DNA of 64,000 nt from Acidimicrobiales bacterium (GTDB taxonomy: Bacteria > Actinomycetota > Acidimicrobiia > Acidimicrobiales > Iamiaceae): positions 62,001-126,000 of the forward strand of contig DASZTW010000002.1 of NCBI GenBank assembly GCA_035547835.1, in the 5' to 3' direction. The notes below the pieces were generated by a model that ran no database searches, had not been told where the DNA came from, and saw only the letters and a list, made by a program, of their open reading frames with translations. The number at the start of each line of letters is the position of its first letter. Position 1 is the stretch's first letter. The position numbers and the translations under genes were made by a program. Positions 53,290-63,216 of this stretch are shown here, piece after piece.

Positions 53290-54282
53290 GTGCGAGTCGT
53301 GGCCGCTCCCGACAAGTTCCGTGGCACTGCCACCGCCCGCGAGGTCGCGAGCGCGGTGGCCGCGGCTGCCGACCGCGCCCGATGGTCGTGCACGCAGGTA
53401 CCCATGGCTGACGGCGGCGAGGGCACCCTCGACGCGCTGGGTGGCCCGAATCGCACGTCCACGGTCAGCGGCCCCTTGGGTGATCCGGTCGAGGTCGAGT
53501 GGCGCCTCGCGCGGGGGACGGCCGTGATCGAGATGGCCCGGGTGGCCGGCCTCGAGTTGGTGGGCGGGCCGGCGGGCAACGACCCGGTTGCCGCGGCCAC
53601 CCAGGGCGTCGGCGAGCTCGTCAGCTTGGCGGTCGACGCCGGCGCCCGGCGGGTGATCGTCGGGATGGGCGGGTCGGCCACCACCGACGGGGGGCTGGGT
53701 GCGCTACGGGCGATGTATCCGTTGCAGCGCTACCGGGCGGTCGAGCTCGTCGCGGCGTGCGATGTCCGGACTTGTTTCATCGACGCCGCCGAGCGCTTCT
53801 CGCCACAGAAGGGCGCCAGCCCGAACCAGGTCGAGTTGCTGCGCCGCCGGCTCGAGCGGTTGGCGCAGGTGTACCGCGAGGACTACGGGGTCGATGTGAG
53901 CACGCTCGAGGGCGGGGGTGCGGCCGGGGGGTTGGCCGGCGGCCTGGCCGCGGCGGGTGCGCGCCTGGAGCCCGGCTTCGAGTTGGTTGCCGACGAAGTG
54001 GAGCTCTTCGAGTCGCTGGAAGGGGCCGACCTCGTCATCACCGGCGAGGGGTTCCTCGACGAGCAGTCGTTCGAGGGGAAGGTCGTCGGCGGCGTGGTCG
54101 ACCTCGCGGCGGAGGTCGGCGTGCCGGTGCTCGCGGTCGTGGGCCAGGTGTTCGATGGGGCCGACGACCGGGTGCGCGCGATCTCACTGGTCGAGGAGTT
54201 CGGCGAGGAGCGGGCCCGCGGCGACACGCTCACGTGTGTCACCGAAGCGGTCAGTCGTCGCCTCGCGGAGGGCCTTCGCTGA
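53290..54282 (+). CDS. glycerate kinase (type 1)
   Basis: A 330-residue kinase of the GlxK/GarK family that phosphorylates glycerate. The start VVAAPDKFRGTATAREVASA, MADGGEGTLDAL, the glycine-rich MGGSATTDGGLGALRAM, GAAGGLAGGLAA and the late ITGEGFLDEQSFEGKVVGGV are typical; GDPVA-like NDPVAAATQGVGEL is also present. GTG 53290 (or 53284) is the start. Its end overlaps the convergent gpgS by 32 bp. It may supply or salvage phosphoglycerate used by GpgS, a link inferred from position. Confidence 0.88.
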   Translation: MRVVAAPDKFRGTATAREVASAVAAAADRARWSCTQVPMADGGEGTLDALGGPNRTSTVSGPLGDPVEVEWRLARGTAVIEMARVAGLELVGGPAGNDPVAAATQGVGELVSLAVDAGARRVIVGMGGSATTDGGLGALRAMYPLQRYRAVELVAACDVRTCFIDAAERFSPQKGASPNQVELLRRRLERLAQVYREDYGVDVSTLEGGGAAGGLAGGLAAAGARLEPGFELVADEVELFESLEGADLVITGEGFLDEQSFEGKVVGGVVDLAAEVGVPVLAVVGQVFDGADDRVRAISLVEEFGEERARGDTLTCVTEAVSRRLAEGLR

Positions 54283-55339
54283 GCCCGTCCCGACGGCGGG
54301 CGATCGCGCGTGCGACGCCTTCCAACGGGTCGTCGCCTTCCCCGATCGGCGGCATCGCCGCGCGAGCGCCCGGCCCGGCCAGCCCGTCGACGAACTCGGC
54401 CAGGCGGCCGTCGCTGGCGCCCGCGGCGCCGCGGCTGGCGGTGGTCGAAGCCGGCGCAGGGCCGATCTCGCTCGCCGGGCGGTAACCGGCGACGTGCACC
54501 AGCGGCGGCCGGTCGCGCACGTCGACCGGCGCCACGAGACCGTCCGGTCGCCGGTACACCGGCGTGTCGGTGACGTCGAGCCCCGCACGCCGCAGCGCAG
54601 TCGTCATGACGGCCAGGGCCTGGGGCCCGAGCTCGTGCAGCGGGCGGTTGCGGTGCTTGCGGACACCGAGGTCGATCTGCGCGACCGCTTCGACGCCCCA
54701 CCCGCCCGTGATGTCGATCAACAGGCCGATGTCGACCCCGTATCCGCCGGCAAACCGCACGCGCTCGACCACCTCGCGCCGGCTCGCGTACTCGCCGCCG
54801 ATCGGTTGGATGATGTCGACCAGCTCAGGGAACCAGGTGGTGAGCACCGGCCGGGCGACCAGCTCGGTCACTCGTCCGCCCCCCACCTCCCCTTCGCCGC
54901 CGGGGCGCTCGTAGTAGCCCTTCACGAGCGCGACGTCGGGGTCGCCGAGCAAGGGGGCGACCAGACCCGTCACGAACGAGGTGTCGAACTGTTCCAAGTC
55001 GGCGTCGAGCCACACGATGAGGTCGCCGTCGGCTGCGGCCACCGACTTCCACAGTGCCTCGCCCTTGCCCCTGCGGGTGCCTTCCTCGGGGAGCACGTCA
55101 GCGGCGCTGACGACCCGTGCGCCCGTGGCCTTCGCCACTTCCGCCGTGTCATCGGTCGACGCATCATCGACCACCAGCACCTCGTCGACCAACGGCACGG
55201 TGTCCATGAGATCGGCGCGAATGCGCCCGACGATGCCGGCGATGGTGGGGCTCTCGTTGTGCGCGGGGAGGCACACCGAGACGCGCAGATCCCCCTTCCG
55301 TTCGACCAGCTGGGAGGGGGAGAGGTAGGGGAACGACAT
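54251..55339 (-). CDS. gpgS: glucosyl-3-phosphoglycerate synthase
   Basis: Family GT81 glycosyltransferase that makes glucosyl-3-phosphoglycerate from 3-phosphoglycerate and a nucleotide-glucose, the first step toward glucosylglycerate or methylglucose lipopolysaccharide. The N-terminal VSVCLPAHNESPTIAGIVG binds the nucleotide, VVDDASTDDT and WLDADLEQFD hold the GT-A metal site, and IIQPIGGEYASRREVVERVRFAGGYGVDIGLLID is the family block. 362 residues; the last 65 are Pro/Ala-rich. ATG 55339 (GTG 55342 adds one residue). No gpgP phosphatase is recognised beside it; the OtsB-like HAD is an alternative candidate. Confidence 0.88.
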   Translation of the reverse strand: MSFPYLSPSQLVERKGDLRVSVCLPAHNESPTIAGIVGRIRADLMDTVPLVDEVLVVDDASTDDTAEVAKATGARVVSAADVLPEEGTRRGKGEALWKSVAAADGDLIVWLDADLEQFDTSFVTGLVAPLLGDPDVALVKGYYERPGGEGEVGGGRVTELVARPVLTTWFPELVDIIQPIGGEYASRREVVERVRFAGGYGVDIGLLIDITGGWGVEAVAQIDLGVRKHRNRPLHELGPQALAVMTTALRRAGLDVTDTPVYRRPDGLVAPVDVRDRPPLVHVAGYRPASEIGPAPASTTASRGAAGASDGRLAEFVDGLAGPGARAAMPPIGEGDDPLEGVARAIARRRDGLSEGPPRGDD

Positions 55340-55369
55340 CACGAAAGGGGCGACCAGGGCGCAATGGCC

Positions 55370-55375
55370 AGGGTA
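55370..55375 (-). promoter_or_regulatory. -10 box (TACCCT) of gpgS
   Basis: Minus strand TACCCT about 30 bp before ATG 55339, so a leader of roughly 20-25 nt; no clear ribosome-binding site is seen. Confidence 0.35.
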
Positions 55376-55517
55376 GGCCGCAGTTGGCGGTGCGCGGGCA
55401 GGTCGCTGCGATCGTGGGACACCGTGTTGGTGCGCCAGACTCCGCCTGGCGTACCCACCCCATGGCGATGAGCCGGCTCGCCCGTCGGCCCGCCTCCTGA
55501 TCGCGTCGCGCCCCACC

Positions 55518-55548
55518 TTGCCGGTCATGGGGACTCGGCCGGTACGAT
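55518..55548 (+). promoter_or_regulatory. possible promoter of the MoaD/ThiS-like gene
   Basis: TTGCCG-N19-TACGAT; transcription would start near 55556, about 45 bp before ATG 55602, which has GAGGCGAG upstream. Confidence 0.35.
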
Positions 55549-55601
55549 CAAGCCGCGCCACCGGCGCCGACCCCGACCGAAGCCACTCCCGAGGCGAGCC
55601 C

Positions 55602-55877
55602 ATGACCGTCACCGTCCGAATCCCCACCACCTTGCGCACCTTGACGGCCGGTGCGTCGGAGGTGCAGGTCGAGGGCTCCACGGTCGGCGAGGTGCTCGAG
55701 AACCTCGACGCCACCCACCCAGGCTTCACCAGCCGCCTGCTCGATGACGACGGTGGCCTGCGCCGGTTCGTGAACGTCTTCGTCGCCGACGACGACGTGC
55801 GGTTCCTGAACGGCCTCGAGACCGCGGTGCCCGCCGGCGACGTGGTGGCCATCATCCCTGCCGTCGCGGGCGGCTGA
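55602..55877 (+). CDS. MoaD/ThiS-family sulfur carrier protein
   Basis: A 91-residue beta-grasp protein ending in the Gly-Gly tail (PAVAGG) that is adenylated and thiocarboxylated. The pattern VTVRIPTTLRTLTAG, VQVEGSTVGEVLENLDATHPG, RFVNVFVADDDVRFLNG and VVAIIPAVAGG fits MoaD-like carriers such as mycobacterial CysO. No moaE, thiG or cysM neighbour is present, so the pathway (cysteine, molybdopterin, thiamin) is open; CysO-type carriers of actinomycetes are the closest in length. Confidence 0.85.
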   Translation: MTVTVRIPTTLRTLTAGASEVQVEGSTVGEVLENLDATHPGFTSRLLDDDGGLRRFVNVFVADDDVRFLNGLETAVPAGDVVAIIPAVAGG

Positions 55878-55972
55878 TCGCAGGGGTGCCCGGCGCGGTG
55901 GCCACCGGGCCGCCGGGCTGCGCCGAATTCGGTGGCGCGGTGTTGCGACGGGCGTCGTCGCGTGGTTTCCTG

Positions 55973-55999
55973 TTAGCAGTCTCAACCTGAGAGTGCTAA
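55973..55999 (+). promoter_or_regulatory. CIRCE operator (HrcA site) of groEL
   Basis: TTAGCAGTC-N9-GAGTGCTAA, 8 of 9 left-arm bases and all right-arm bases matching the CIRCE consensus, 28 bp before the groEL ATG. HrcA binding here represses groEL until heat shock. TTGCGA-N17-TTTCCT (55943-55971) just upstream is a possible promoter. Confidence 0.9.
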
Positions 56000-57646
<1,647 letters not shown>

Positions 57647-57674
57647 TCCGTCCGTCCGACCAACGCACCACGCG

Positions 57675-57700
57675 ACGGGAGGCCCTCCGGGGCCTCCCGT
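57675..57700. terminator. strong bidirectional terminator
   Basis: Perfect 11-bp stem ACGGGAGGCCC / GGGCCTCCCGT with a TCCG loop, 28 bp after groEL and directly at the stop codon of the convergent WXG100 gene. It can end both transcripts. Confidence 0.75.
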
Positions 57701-58042
57701 TCACGTTCCGGCTCGCCGCGCCCGGGCCGCGAGGGCGACGTCACCGCCCTGCGGCGCGGCATGCGAGCGCTGCCACTGCTGGTCGCGCGCGGTGTCGGCG
57801 GCATGGGCGATCCAGGTCTCGAGCCAGGTGAGGCCCTCGACCAGCGAGTTGGTGTCCCGGCGCTGGTGGTCGTAGGCCGCGCGGAACCGCTCGTGGAACG
57901 GACCCGACCAGTCGCGTTCGGCCGTAGCGGCGCGGACGGCTGCCACGGCGGCGCTGGACTCGAGCGTGGCGATCAACCGATCGCAGGCCGCCGTCGCCTC
58001 CGCGGCAGCTGCGTGGTCGAACGCCCCTTGGTCAGTTGCCAC
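57701..58042 (-). CDS. WXG100-like protein (second of pair)
   Basis: A 113-residue, mostly helical protein with a W-S-G turn at residues 45-47 (ERDWSGPFHERF), the hallmark of WXG100/ESAT-6 proteins, which form helical hairpins and are secreted by type VII systems. Helix one runs about 10-40, helix two about 48-82. The C-terminal 30 residues are an Arg/Ala/Gly tail without the usual YxxxD/E signal. GTG start overlaps the end of the first WXG100 gene by 11 bp. Both lie behind the EccC-type ATPase. Confidence 0.7.
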   Translation of the reverse strand: MATDQGAFDHAAAAEATAACDRLIATLESSAAVAAVRAATAERDWSGPFHERFRAAYDHQRRDTNSLVEGLTWLETWIAHAADTARDQQWQRSHAAPQGGDVALAARARRAGT

Positions 58043-58307
58043 CCGCGGACAAGATGTCGCCCTGGACGCGCAAGGCGGCGGCCAGGACCTCCTGCAGGGA
58101 GCCGTGGAAGTTGCGCAAGTCGGCCTCTGCCCGTTCCCATGCCGAGCGGAACTCGATGGCGTGGCGGCCGTCCCAGTGGACGGGGTCGCCGAGGATCGCG
58201 CCTTGGGCACGGAACTGGGCCAGGACTTCTTCGAACGGCCCGCCGATCACGGCATGGAGCTGTTGGCTGGCTGCGACGGCGTCGCCGTCGCATGCGACTC
58301 GGCCCAT
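58032..58307 (-). CDS. WXG100-like protein (first of pair)
   Basis: A 91-residue helical protein with W-D-G at residues 45-47 (PVHWDGRHAIEF), flanked by two amphipathic helices (about 10-40 and 48-85). Size, motif position and helical nature fit WXG100 secretion substrates such as EsxA/EsxB. No YxxxD/E signal is seen at the C-terminus. Start ATG has GGGAGG 6 nt upstream and its own TTGACA-N17-TAGGGT promoter. It likely pairs with the next protein, whose W-x-G is at the same residue number. Confidence 0.78.
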   Translation of the reverse strand: MGRVACDGDAVAASQQLHAVIGGPFEEVLAQFRAQGAILGDPVHWDGRHAIEFRSAWERAEADLRNFHGSLQEVLAAALRVQGDILSAGGN

Positions 58308-58394
58308 GGTCGACCTCCCGGTCAGGTGAGATGTGGTGCGGGAGGAAGGGTGGGGGAGTCGGGCGGGCCGTGGCCTCGGTCGACTCGGGCGCTG

Positions 58395-58423
58395 ACCCTA
58401 ACTTTCGATCTGTTCCATGTCAA
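58395..58423 (-). promoter_or_regulatory. consensus promoter of the WXG100 pair
   Basis: Minus strand TTGACA-N17-TAGGGT, a perfect -35 and good -10. The -35 overlaps the 3' end of the eccC-type gene. A leader of about 80 nt precedes ATG 58307, so the small proteins can be made in excess over the ATPase. Confidence 0.7.
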
Positions 58424-61400
58424 TCAATGATCGCTACCTGCAGGAACTCGATCCGGCCGTGGTCCACCAGCCAGCCGCGGCCGGGTCCCGGCTCGGCCGG
58501 GTGGCGGCGAGGAAGGGTGGCGCCGAGCAGATCGCCGTCCAAGTCGAGGGAGGGGCGCAACAAGATGCCGACTCCCGCGGCGCGCAGCGGCCGCGACCAG
58601 TGCTGGTAGGCACCGCGCAGCGCCTCGGCCCTGCCGGCCCCGATCACGTGGATGCGGTGGGCGTGTGGTGGGTGCTCGGCAAGCAGCGTGGCGAGGTGCC
58701 GGTCGGCGTCGTCGATCGTCTCGATGTCGTCGGCCACCACCAGCACGGGCGACGCTGCGGTCGCCTCGCGCACCAGGTCGGCGAGCGCGGCGAGGCGGTC
58801 AGGCGTGAGCGACTCGTCGACGACGGCAGCTCTGCACAGCGGTGAGCGGTCGGCGGCGATCGCGACGACGGCGAGGTCGCGGCCGGCCGCGGCGCGAGCG
58901 ACGGTGGCCAACGTGGTCAACGCGGAGGTGCGGCCCGAGCGTGCCGGACCAGCCACGAGCGCGTGCTCGCCAGGGTGAAGCACGACGGCGACGGTGCCGA
59001 GGTCATGGTCGCCGATGCCCACCGGGAGCCGCCAAGGGTCGGGTCCGGTGCGATCCGTCGGCGACACATCGCCCGGTGTGAGCGAGCTCGTGGGCACTCG
59101 CGCGGGGAGCGTGGCGATGCGCGGGGGCGCCAAGCACGGGGTGGGGGCGTGCGCCCGGGTCGTCGCGACCGCGGCTGCGAGGTCGTGGCCGGGCCAGCCG
59201 ATCTGGCCGAGGAGGCCATGTTCGACCCAGGTCGCCCGTCCCGGACGCGTGGTGGTGGTCGCCGGTCGGCGCACGCCGAGGTGTGCTTCGTCGGCGGGAT
59301 CGGCGAGCGACAGCACCACCCGTTGTCGGGTCCCGGCGATCCACCGACGAGGCACGCCTCCCGTGGCCGCGATCGTGAACGCCACGTGGATGCCCACGCG
59401 AGGGCCGTCGGCCAGCACCCGCCCGAACCGCTCCAACACGAGCTCTTGCGGGTCGCCCCAGGCAGCGGCGAATGCCTCGGCTCCGTCGACCAACACCACG
59501 ATGCGCGGGCCGGTTGCCGTCGCCGGCAGCTCGCGGGAGGCGCGGCCGGCGGACTGGCGGCGCGCGAGCTCTCGCGCCAGGTGATCCACGAGGCGGCGTT
59601 GACGCTCGCGCTCGCCCGGCCCGATGACGTTGCCCACGACGGGGAGGTCCGCGAGCGCGCTCAGCTCGCCGCTCCCGAAGTCGAGGACGTGCAGGTGGCA
59701 GGCGGACCCGACGATCCCGCGCGAGGCGCGCAGCGCGATCGCGGCGAGCGCGGTGGTCGTTCCGCTTGCCACGGCGCCGGCGACGAGGAGGTTGCCGCGC
59801 TCGGGGTCCCAGCCGATCGGGATCTGATGTTGGCGACTCGGCTCGTCGGCGCGGGCGAACACGATGCCGGTGCTGGCCGGGCCGTACGGCGCCGCGCGGT
59901 CTTCGTCCCGGGCGCCTGGCGGCTCGACCTGGTCGAGCGGCAAGAGGTGGGGCAGTGGATCGGGCCAAGGGCGGTGCGGTGGGGGCCCTCCCCGCTGAGC
60001 GTGCGCCGCCACGATGGCGTCGACGAGCTGGTCGAGCTCCCGGACGTCCGGACCTGCCTCGTGTGGGCGAGGGCGTGTGACCGCCCGAGCCAGCAGCGGC
60101 GTCGGGCCGGGTCCGTCGCGGGCGGGCTCGAACGGCTCCAGCACCACGGACGGGCGGTCGCCGGGCGGCGCACCGCTGGTGCGGGCGACCTGGGCCTGAA
60201 TGACCTCACCCGGACCCAGTCGGACGAGCGCCCGACCGGGTCGCTTGCGGCTGAGCGTGGAGGCGTCGGGCACACCGATCACGTCGGTCGAGTCCGCGGC
60301 GTCCTGCACTCGCAAGGCGATCCGCAGATTCGTGTTCGCCCTGATGTGGTCGCTGACCGAACCGGTCGGCCGTTGGGTGGCGAGCACCAGGTGCACGCCC
60401 ATCGAGCGACCCCGTTGCGCGATGCCCACCAGCGCCTCGAGGGCTCCGGGGTGCTCGGTGGCCAAGGTGGCGAACTCGTCGATCACGACCACCAGTCGAG
60501 CCAAGTGGTCCCGGTGGGGTGCACCCCGGTAGGCGGGGAGATCGTCCGCGCCGGCCGCGCGCAGCAACTCCTCGCGGCGCACCAACTCTGCTTCGAGCCC
60601 CTCGATCGCGCGTTGCACCTGGTGGCCGTCGAGGTCGGTGATGGTGCCGACCACGTGGGGGAGCGCGCCACACCGATCGAAGGTGGAGCCGCCCTTGAAG
60701 TCGATGAGGACGAACGAGAGCTGCTCGGGCGGGCAGGCGAGCGCGAGACCGACGACCAGGGTGCGCAACAGCTCGCTCTTGCCTGACCCCGTGGTCCCCG
60801 CGAGCAGCACATGGGGTCCGTCGAGCGCGAGGTCGACGACGAGCGGGCCATCGAGCGAGACACCGACGACGGCCGCGGGCGGGTGGTCAGCCGAAGCATC
60901 CCAGCCCCGACCGATGGCCTCAGGGCTGCCCGCGGCAGCACCGGTGGCCTGGCTCAGGGTGAGGTCGGCGGGGAGGTGGACGCCGGCCTGGGGCGAGTCA
61001 GGGTCTTCGAACCGGGCCAACGCCCTCGCCGCTGCCCGCGCAATGGCGACCGGCAGCCGCTCGCAGGACACCTTGCTCGGCGCGGTCTCGGGTGTCCGCA
61101 GCTCCCCACGGCCACTCGCGTCGATCTGCACGACCGCGGTGCAACACGACGGCAGGTCGCGCTCGGTCTCGGCAACGACGATGGCGGCGACACCGGCTCC
61201 TCTCGCGCGCAGCGACGTCCTGGCCCGGGCACGGTCCATCGGCTCGTGACCTTGGTCGTCGAGCACGACCAACATGCCGTGCGTCGTTCGCTGGTCGCGG
61301 CAGGCGCGGCGGAGCGCCTCGATCCCCGCGGGTCCGCCCGTGACGCGTCGAGGGCCCGCGTCGGGATCGACGACGTGAGGAAGCCACCGCGACCACGCCC

Positions 61401-62439
61401 AATCGCTGCTGGCCCTCTCGTCGGTCACGACGGCCAGCGCCAGATCCCCGGGGCCGTGGAGGACGCCTGCTTGGACGACGAGGGAGCGGGCCACGCCGAG
61501 CACTTCCGGGCGCGGCCCGGCGAGGCCGATCACGCCGCGCGCGGACAAGTCGACCGTCACCGGCGTGTCACTCAGGACGCTCGCGGCGCCGAGCATGGCA
61601 TCGAGCTCGGGAACGTCACCGGGCCCCGCCGCGGTCCCGGCGCCGGTGCCGGCTGCGGTGGGGACCTGCCAGCCGACGTCGCCGGTTCCGAGCCGCAGGC
61701 GCAACCAATCGGGATCGCCGGCGCGCCGCTCCCACATGCGGGGGTGCTCATCCGCTGGCCAGCTCGCGACCTCTGCGGCCGCTGGCGACTCCCGGCGACG
61801 CCGCCGCCGTTCCGTGGCCGCCATGCCGTGCAGGTCGTGTGCGAGGGCCACCAGGTCGCCGCGGAAGCGCTGTTCGTCCCGCCGCAGTCGCCGGCTTCCG
61901 CGGCGATGCTGCTCGATGCCCGTCGCGACGGCGACCACCGGCCCGAGGAGCGAGAACAGCCCCCACACGACGTTGTGCAGCGCCACGACCAACACCGCAG
62001 CCATGACGGCGGGCACCACGACGCCGGCGACGCTGATGGCACTCGATCCGCTTGCGGGGCGGGGCGCGTCGGGGAGCCGGATCGGAGGCGGCAGCGTGCA
62101 TGCCGGCGGGCGCGGCGGCCGCCGTGCCGGCACGGGTCCGCTGGGCCTGGGCTCGCGCCGCGGCGCCGCTCCTGGCCCGGCGCGGCGCAACGTGAGGACC
62201 TCGCCTGGCCGAATGCCTGCTTGGCCCACTGGCGTGGCCCCGTCGAGCGGGTGCCCGCCGATCGTCACCTGCAAGGGCGGCGGCGAGAGGGCAGCGACCT
62301 CGGTGAGCCGGTCGGTGATCTCGGCGACGACGTCGGCAACGGTCACCCGGTCGTCGCTCCACCGCAGCAGGACCTCGACGTCGCCATCGGGGCAGCGGAC
62401 GACGCAGGGAAGGGCGCCTGGGCCGGTTGCATCTTTCAT
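58420..62439 (-). CDS. EccC/EssC-type FtsK-SpoIIIE ATPase with ubiquitin-like N-terminus
   Basis: Motor ATPase of a type VII secretion system, 1339 residues. Residues about 10-87 look like a ubiquitin-like (YukD-type) domain (LSPPPLQVTIGGHPLDGATP). A Pro/Arg linker is followed by two close membrane helices (about 134-175). Three ATPase domains follow: the first has intact Walker A GTTGSGKS (548-555) and Walker B VVVIDEFA; the second has GAVASGTT (888-895) and the third GPARSGRT (1164-1171), both lacking the Walker Lys. A -10 box lies 8 nt before ATG 62439. It is followed by the WXG100 pair; EccB, EccD, EccE and mycosin are absent from the window. Confidence 0.85.
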   Translation of the reverse strand: MKDATGPGALPCVVRCPDGDVEVLLRWSDDRVTVADVVAEITDRLTEVAALSPPPLQVTIGGHPLDGATPVGQAGIRPGEVLTLRRAGPGAAPRREPRPSGPVPARRPPRPPACTLPPPIRLPDAPRPASGSSAISVAGVVVPAVMAAVLVVALHNVVWGLFSLLGPVVAVATGIEQHRRGSRRLRRDEQRFRGDLVALAHDLHGMAATERRRRRRESPAAAEVASWPADEHPRMWERRAGDPDWLRLRLGTGDVGWQVPTAAGTGAGTAAGPGDVPELDAMLGAASVLSDTPVTVDLSARGVIGLAGPRPEVLGVARSLVVQAGVLHGPGDLALAVVTDERASSDWAWSRWLPHVVDPDAGPRRVTGGPAGIEALRRACRDQRTTHGMLVVLDDQGHEPMDRARARTSLRARGAGVAAIVVAETERDLPSCCTAVVQIDASGRGELRTPETAPSKVSCERLPVAIARAAARALARFEDPDSPQAGVHLPADLTLSQATGAAAGSPEAIGRGWDASADHPPAAVVGVSLDGPLVVDLALDGPHVLLAGTTGSGKSELLRTLVVGLALACPPEQLSFVLIDFKGGSTFDRCGALPHVVGTITDLDGHQVQRAIEGLEAELVRREELLRAAGADDLPAYRGAPHRDHLARLVVVIDEFATLATEHPGALEALVGIAQRGRSMGVHLVLATQRPTGSVSDHIRANTNLRIALRVQDAADSTDVIGVPDASTLSRKRPGRALVRLGPGEVIQAQVARTSGAPPGDRPSVVLEPFEPARDGPGPTPLLARAVTRPRPHEAGPDVRELDQLVDAIVAAHAQRGGPPPHRPWPDPLPHLLPLDQVEPPGARDEDRAAPYGPASTGIVFARADEPSRQHQIPIGWDPERGNLLVAGAVASGTTTALAAIALRASRGIVGSACHLHVLDFGSGELSALADLPVVGNVIGPGERERQRRLVDHLARELARRQSAGRASRELPATATGPRIVVLVDGAEAFAAAWGDPQELVLERFGRVLADGPRVGIHVAFTIAATGGVPRRWIAGTRQRVVLSLADPADEAHLGVRRPATTTTRPGRATWVEHGLLGQIGWPGHDLAAAVATTRAHAPTPCLAPPRIATLPARVPTSSLTPGDVSPTDRTGPDPWRLPVGIGDHDLGTVAVVLHPGEHALVAGPARSGRTSALTTLATVARAAAGRDLAVVAIAADRSPLCRAAVVDESLTPDRLAALADLVREATAASPVLVVADDIETIDDADRHLATLLAEHPPHAHRIHVIGAGRAEALRGAYQHWSRPLRAAGVGILLRPSLDLDGDLLGATLPRRHPAEPGPGRGWLVDHGRIEFLQVAIID

Positions 62440-62447
62440 GTTGTTTC

Positions 62448-62453
62448 ATGTTA
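62448..62453 (-). promoter_or_regulatory. -10 box (TAACAT) of the eccC-type gene
   Basis: Minus strand TAACAT ends 8 nt before ATG 62439. ACATGAAA occurs twice around the start, 10 bp apart. No ribosome-binding site is seen, so a near-leaderless mRNA is likely. Confidence 0.45.
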
Positions 62454-62520
62454 TGACACCCTTGGCCGGGGATGGCCGTCGCTCGGCCGGTCGGCTGGGG
62501 AGCAGGCGGCGGGCGCGTCC

Positions 62521-62526
62521 TACACT
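62521..62526 (+). promoter_or_regulatory. -10 box (TACACT) of hemQ, leaderless type
   Basis: TACACT ends 6 nt before ATG 62533. Confidence 0.55.
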
Positions 62527-62532
62527 GGCCGC

Positions 62533-63216
62533 ATGCCAGCTGCGTTGGAGCCTTCGGTCGGCCTGGCGGTCGTACACCTCTTCTTCCGGGCCGGTCGCGC
62601 CGATCGGGCCGCAGTCGTCGCCGCGGTCGAAAAGGCCGAGGCCGACGGTGTGCAGGTGGTGCCGGTCGCCATTTTGGGGCACAAGGCCGACTTGGCCGTG
62701 ATGGCCCTGGCGCCCGACGTGTGGCGTCTCCGGGCGCTGCAGCGTGACCTCGTCGCCGCCGGGTTGGAGCTCGCCGATTCCTACGTGTCGCTCACCGAGC
62801 TCAGCGAGTACGCGGCCGGTGTGCCCGACGAGATGAAGCAGGCCCGTCTCTACCCGCAGCTGCCGCCCGAGGGGAAGCCGGCGTGGTGCTTCTATCCGAT
62901 GTCGAAGCGCCGCAACGTCGACCAGAACTGGTACGAGCTGCCGTTCGACGACCGCCGCGACCTGATGTACGAGCACGGTTCGAGCGGACGGAAGTTTCGC
63001 GGACGGGTCCTGCAACTCATCACCGGCTCCACCGGCCTCGACGAGTACGAGTGGGGCGTCACGCTGTTCGCACAGCGGCCCGACGACCTCAAGGAAGTCG
63101 TGTACACGCTGCGGTACGACGTCGCATCCGCGCGCTACGCCGAGTTCGGCCCGTTCTTCACCGGCATGGTCGCGCCGCTCGACGAAGTGCTCGACGCGAC
63201 AGTCGGCACGTCGTGA
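62533..63216 (+). CDS. hemQ: coproheme decarboxylase HemQ
   Basis: Chlorite-dismutase-family enzyme that turns coproheme into heme b in the coproporphyrin-dependent pathway of Gram-positive bacteria. 227 residues. The second half holds the family core: YPMSKRRNVDQNWYELPFDD, then RRDLMYEHGSSGRKF with the heme-ligand His, and LQLITGSTGLDEYEWGVTLFA. The catalytic Tyr is in NWYELP. It overlaps larE by 4 bp (GTGA). Heme from this pathway would serve the two P450s in the window, though nothing ties them directly. Confidence 0.93.
   Translation: MPAALEPSVGLAVVHLFFRAGRADRAAVVAAVEKAEADGVQVVPVAILGHKADLAVMALAPDVWRLRALQRDLVAAGLELADSYVSLTELSEYAAGVPDEMKQARLYPQLPPEGKPAWCFYPMSKRRNVDQNWYELPFDDRRDLMYEHGSSGRKFRGRVLQLITGSTGLDEYEWGVTLFAQRPDDLKEVVYTLRYDVASARYAEFGPFFTGMVAPLDEVLDATVGTS

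Noticed and set aside
58963-60786. Plus-strand open frame of about 607 codons opposite the EccC-type gene
   Set aside because: Shadow frame; the minus strand has clear FtsK/SpoIIIE motifs across the same region.
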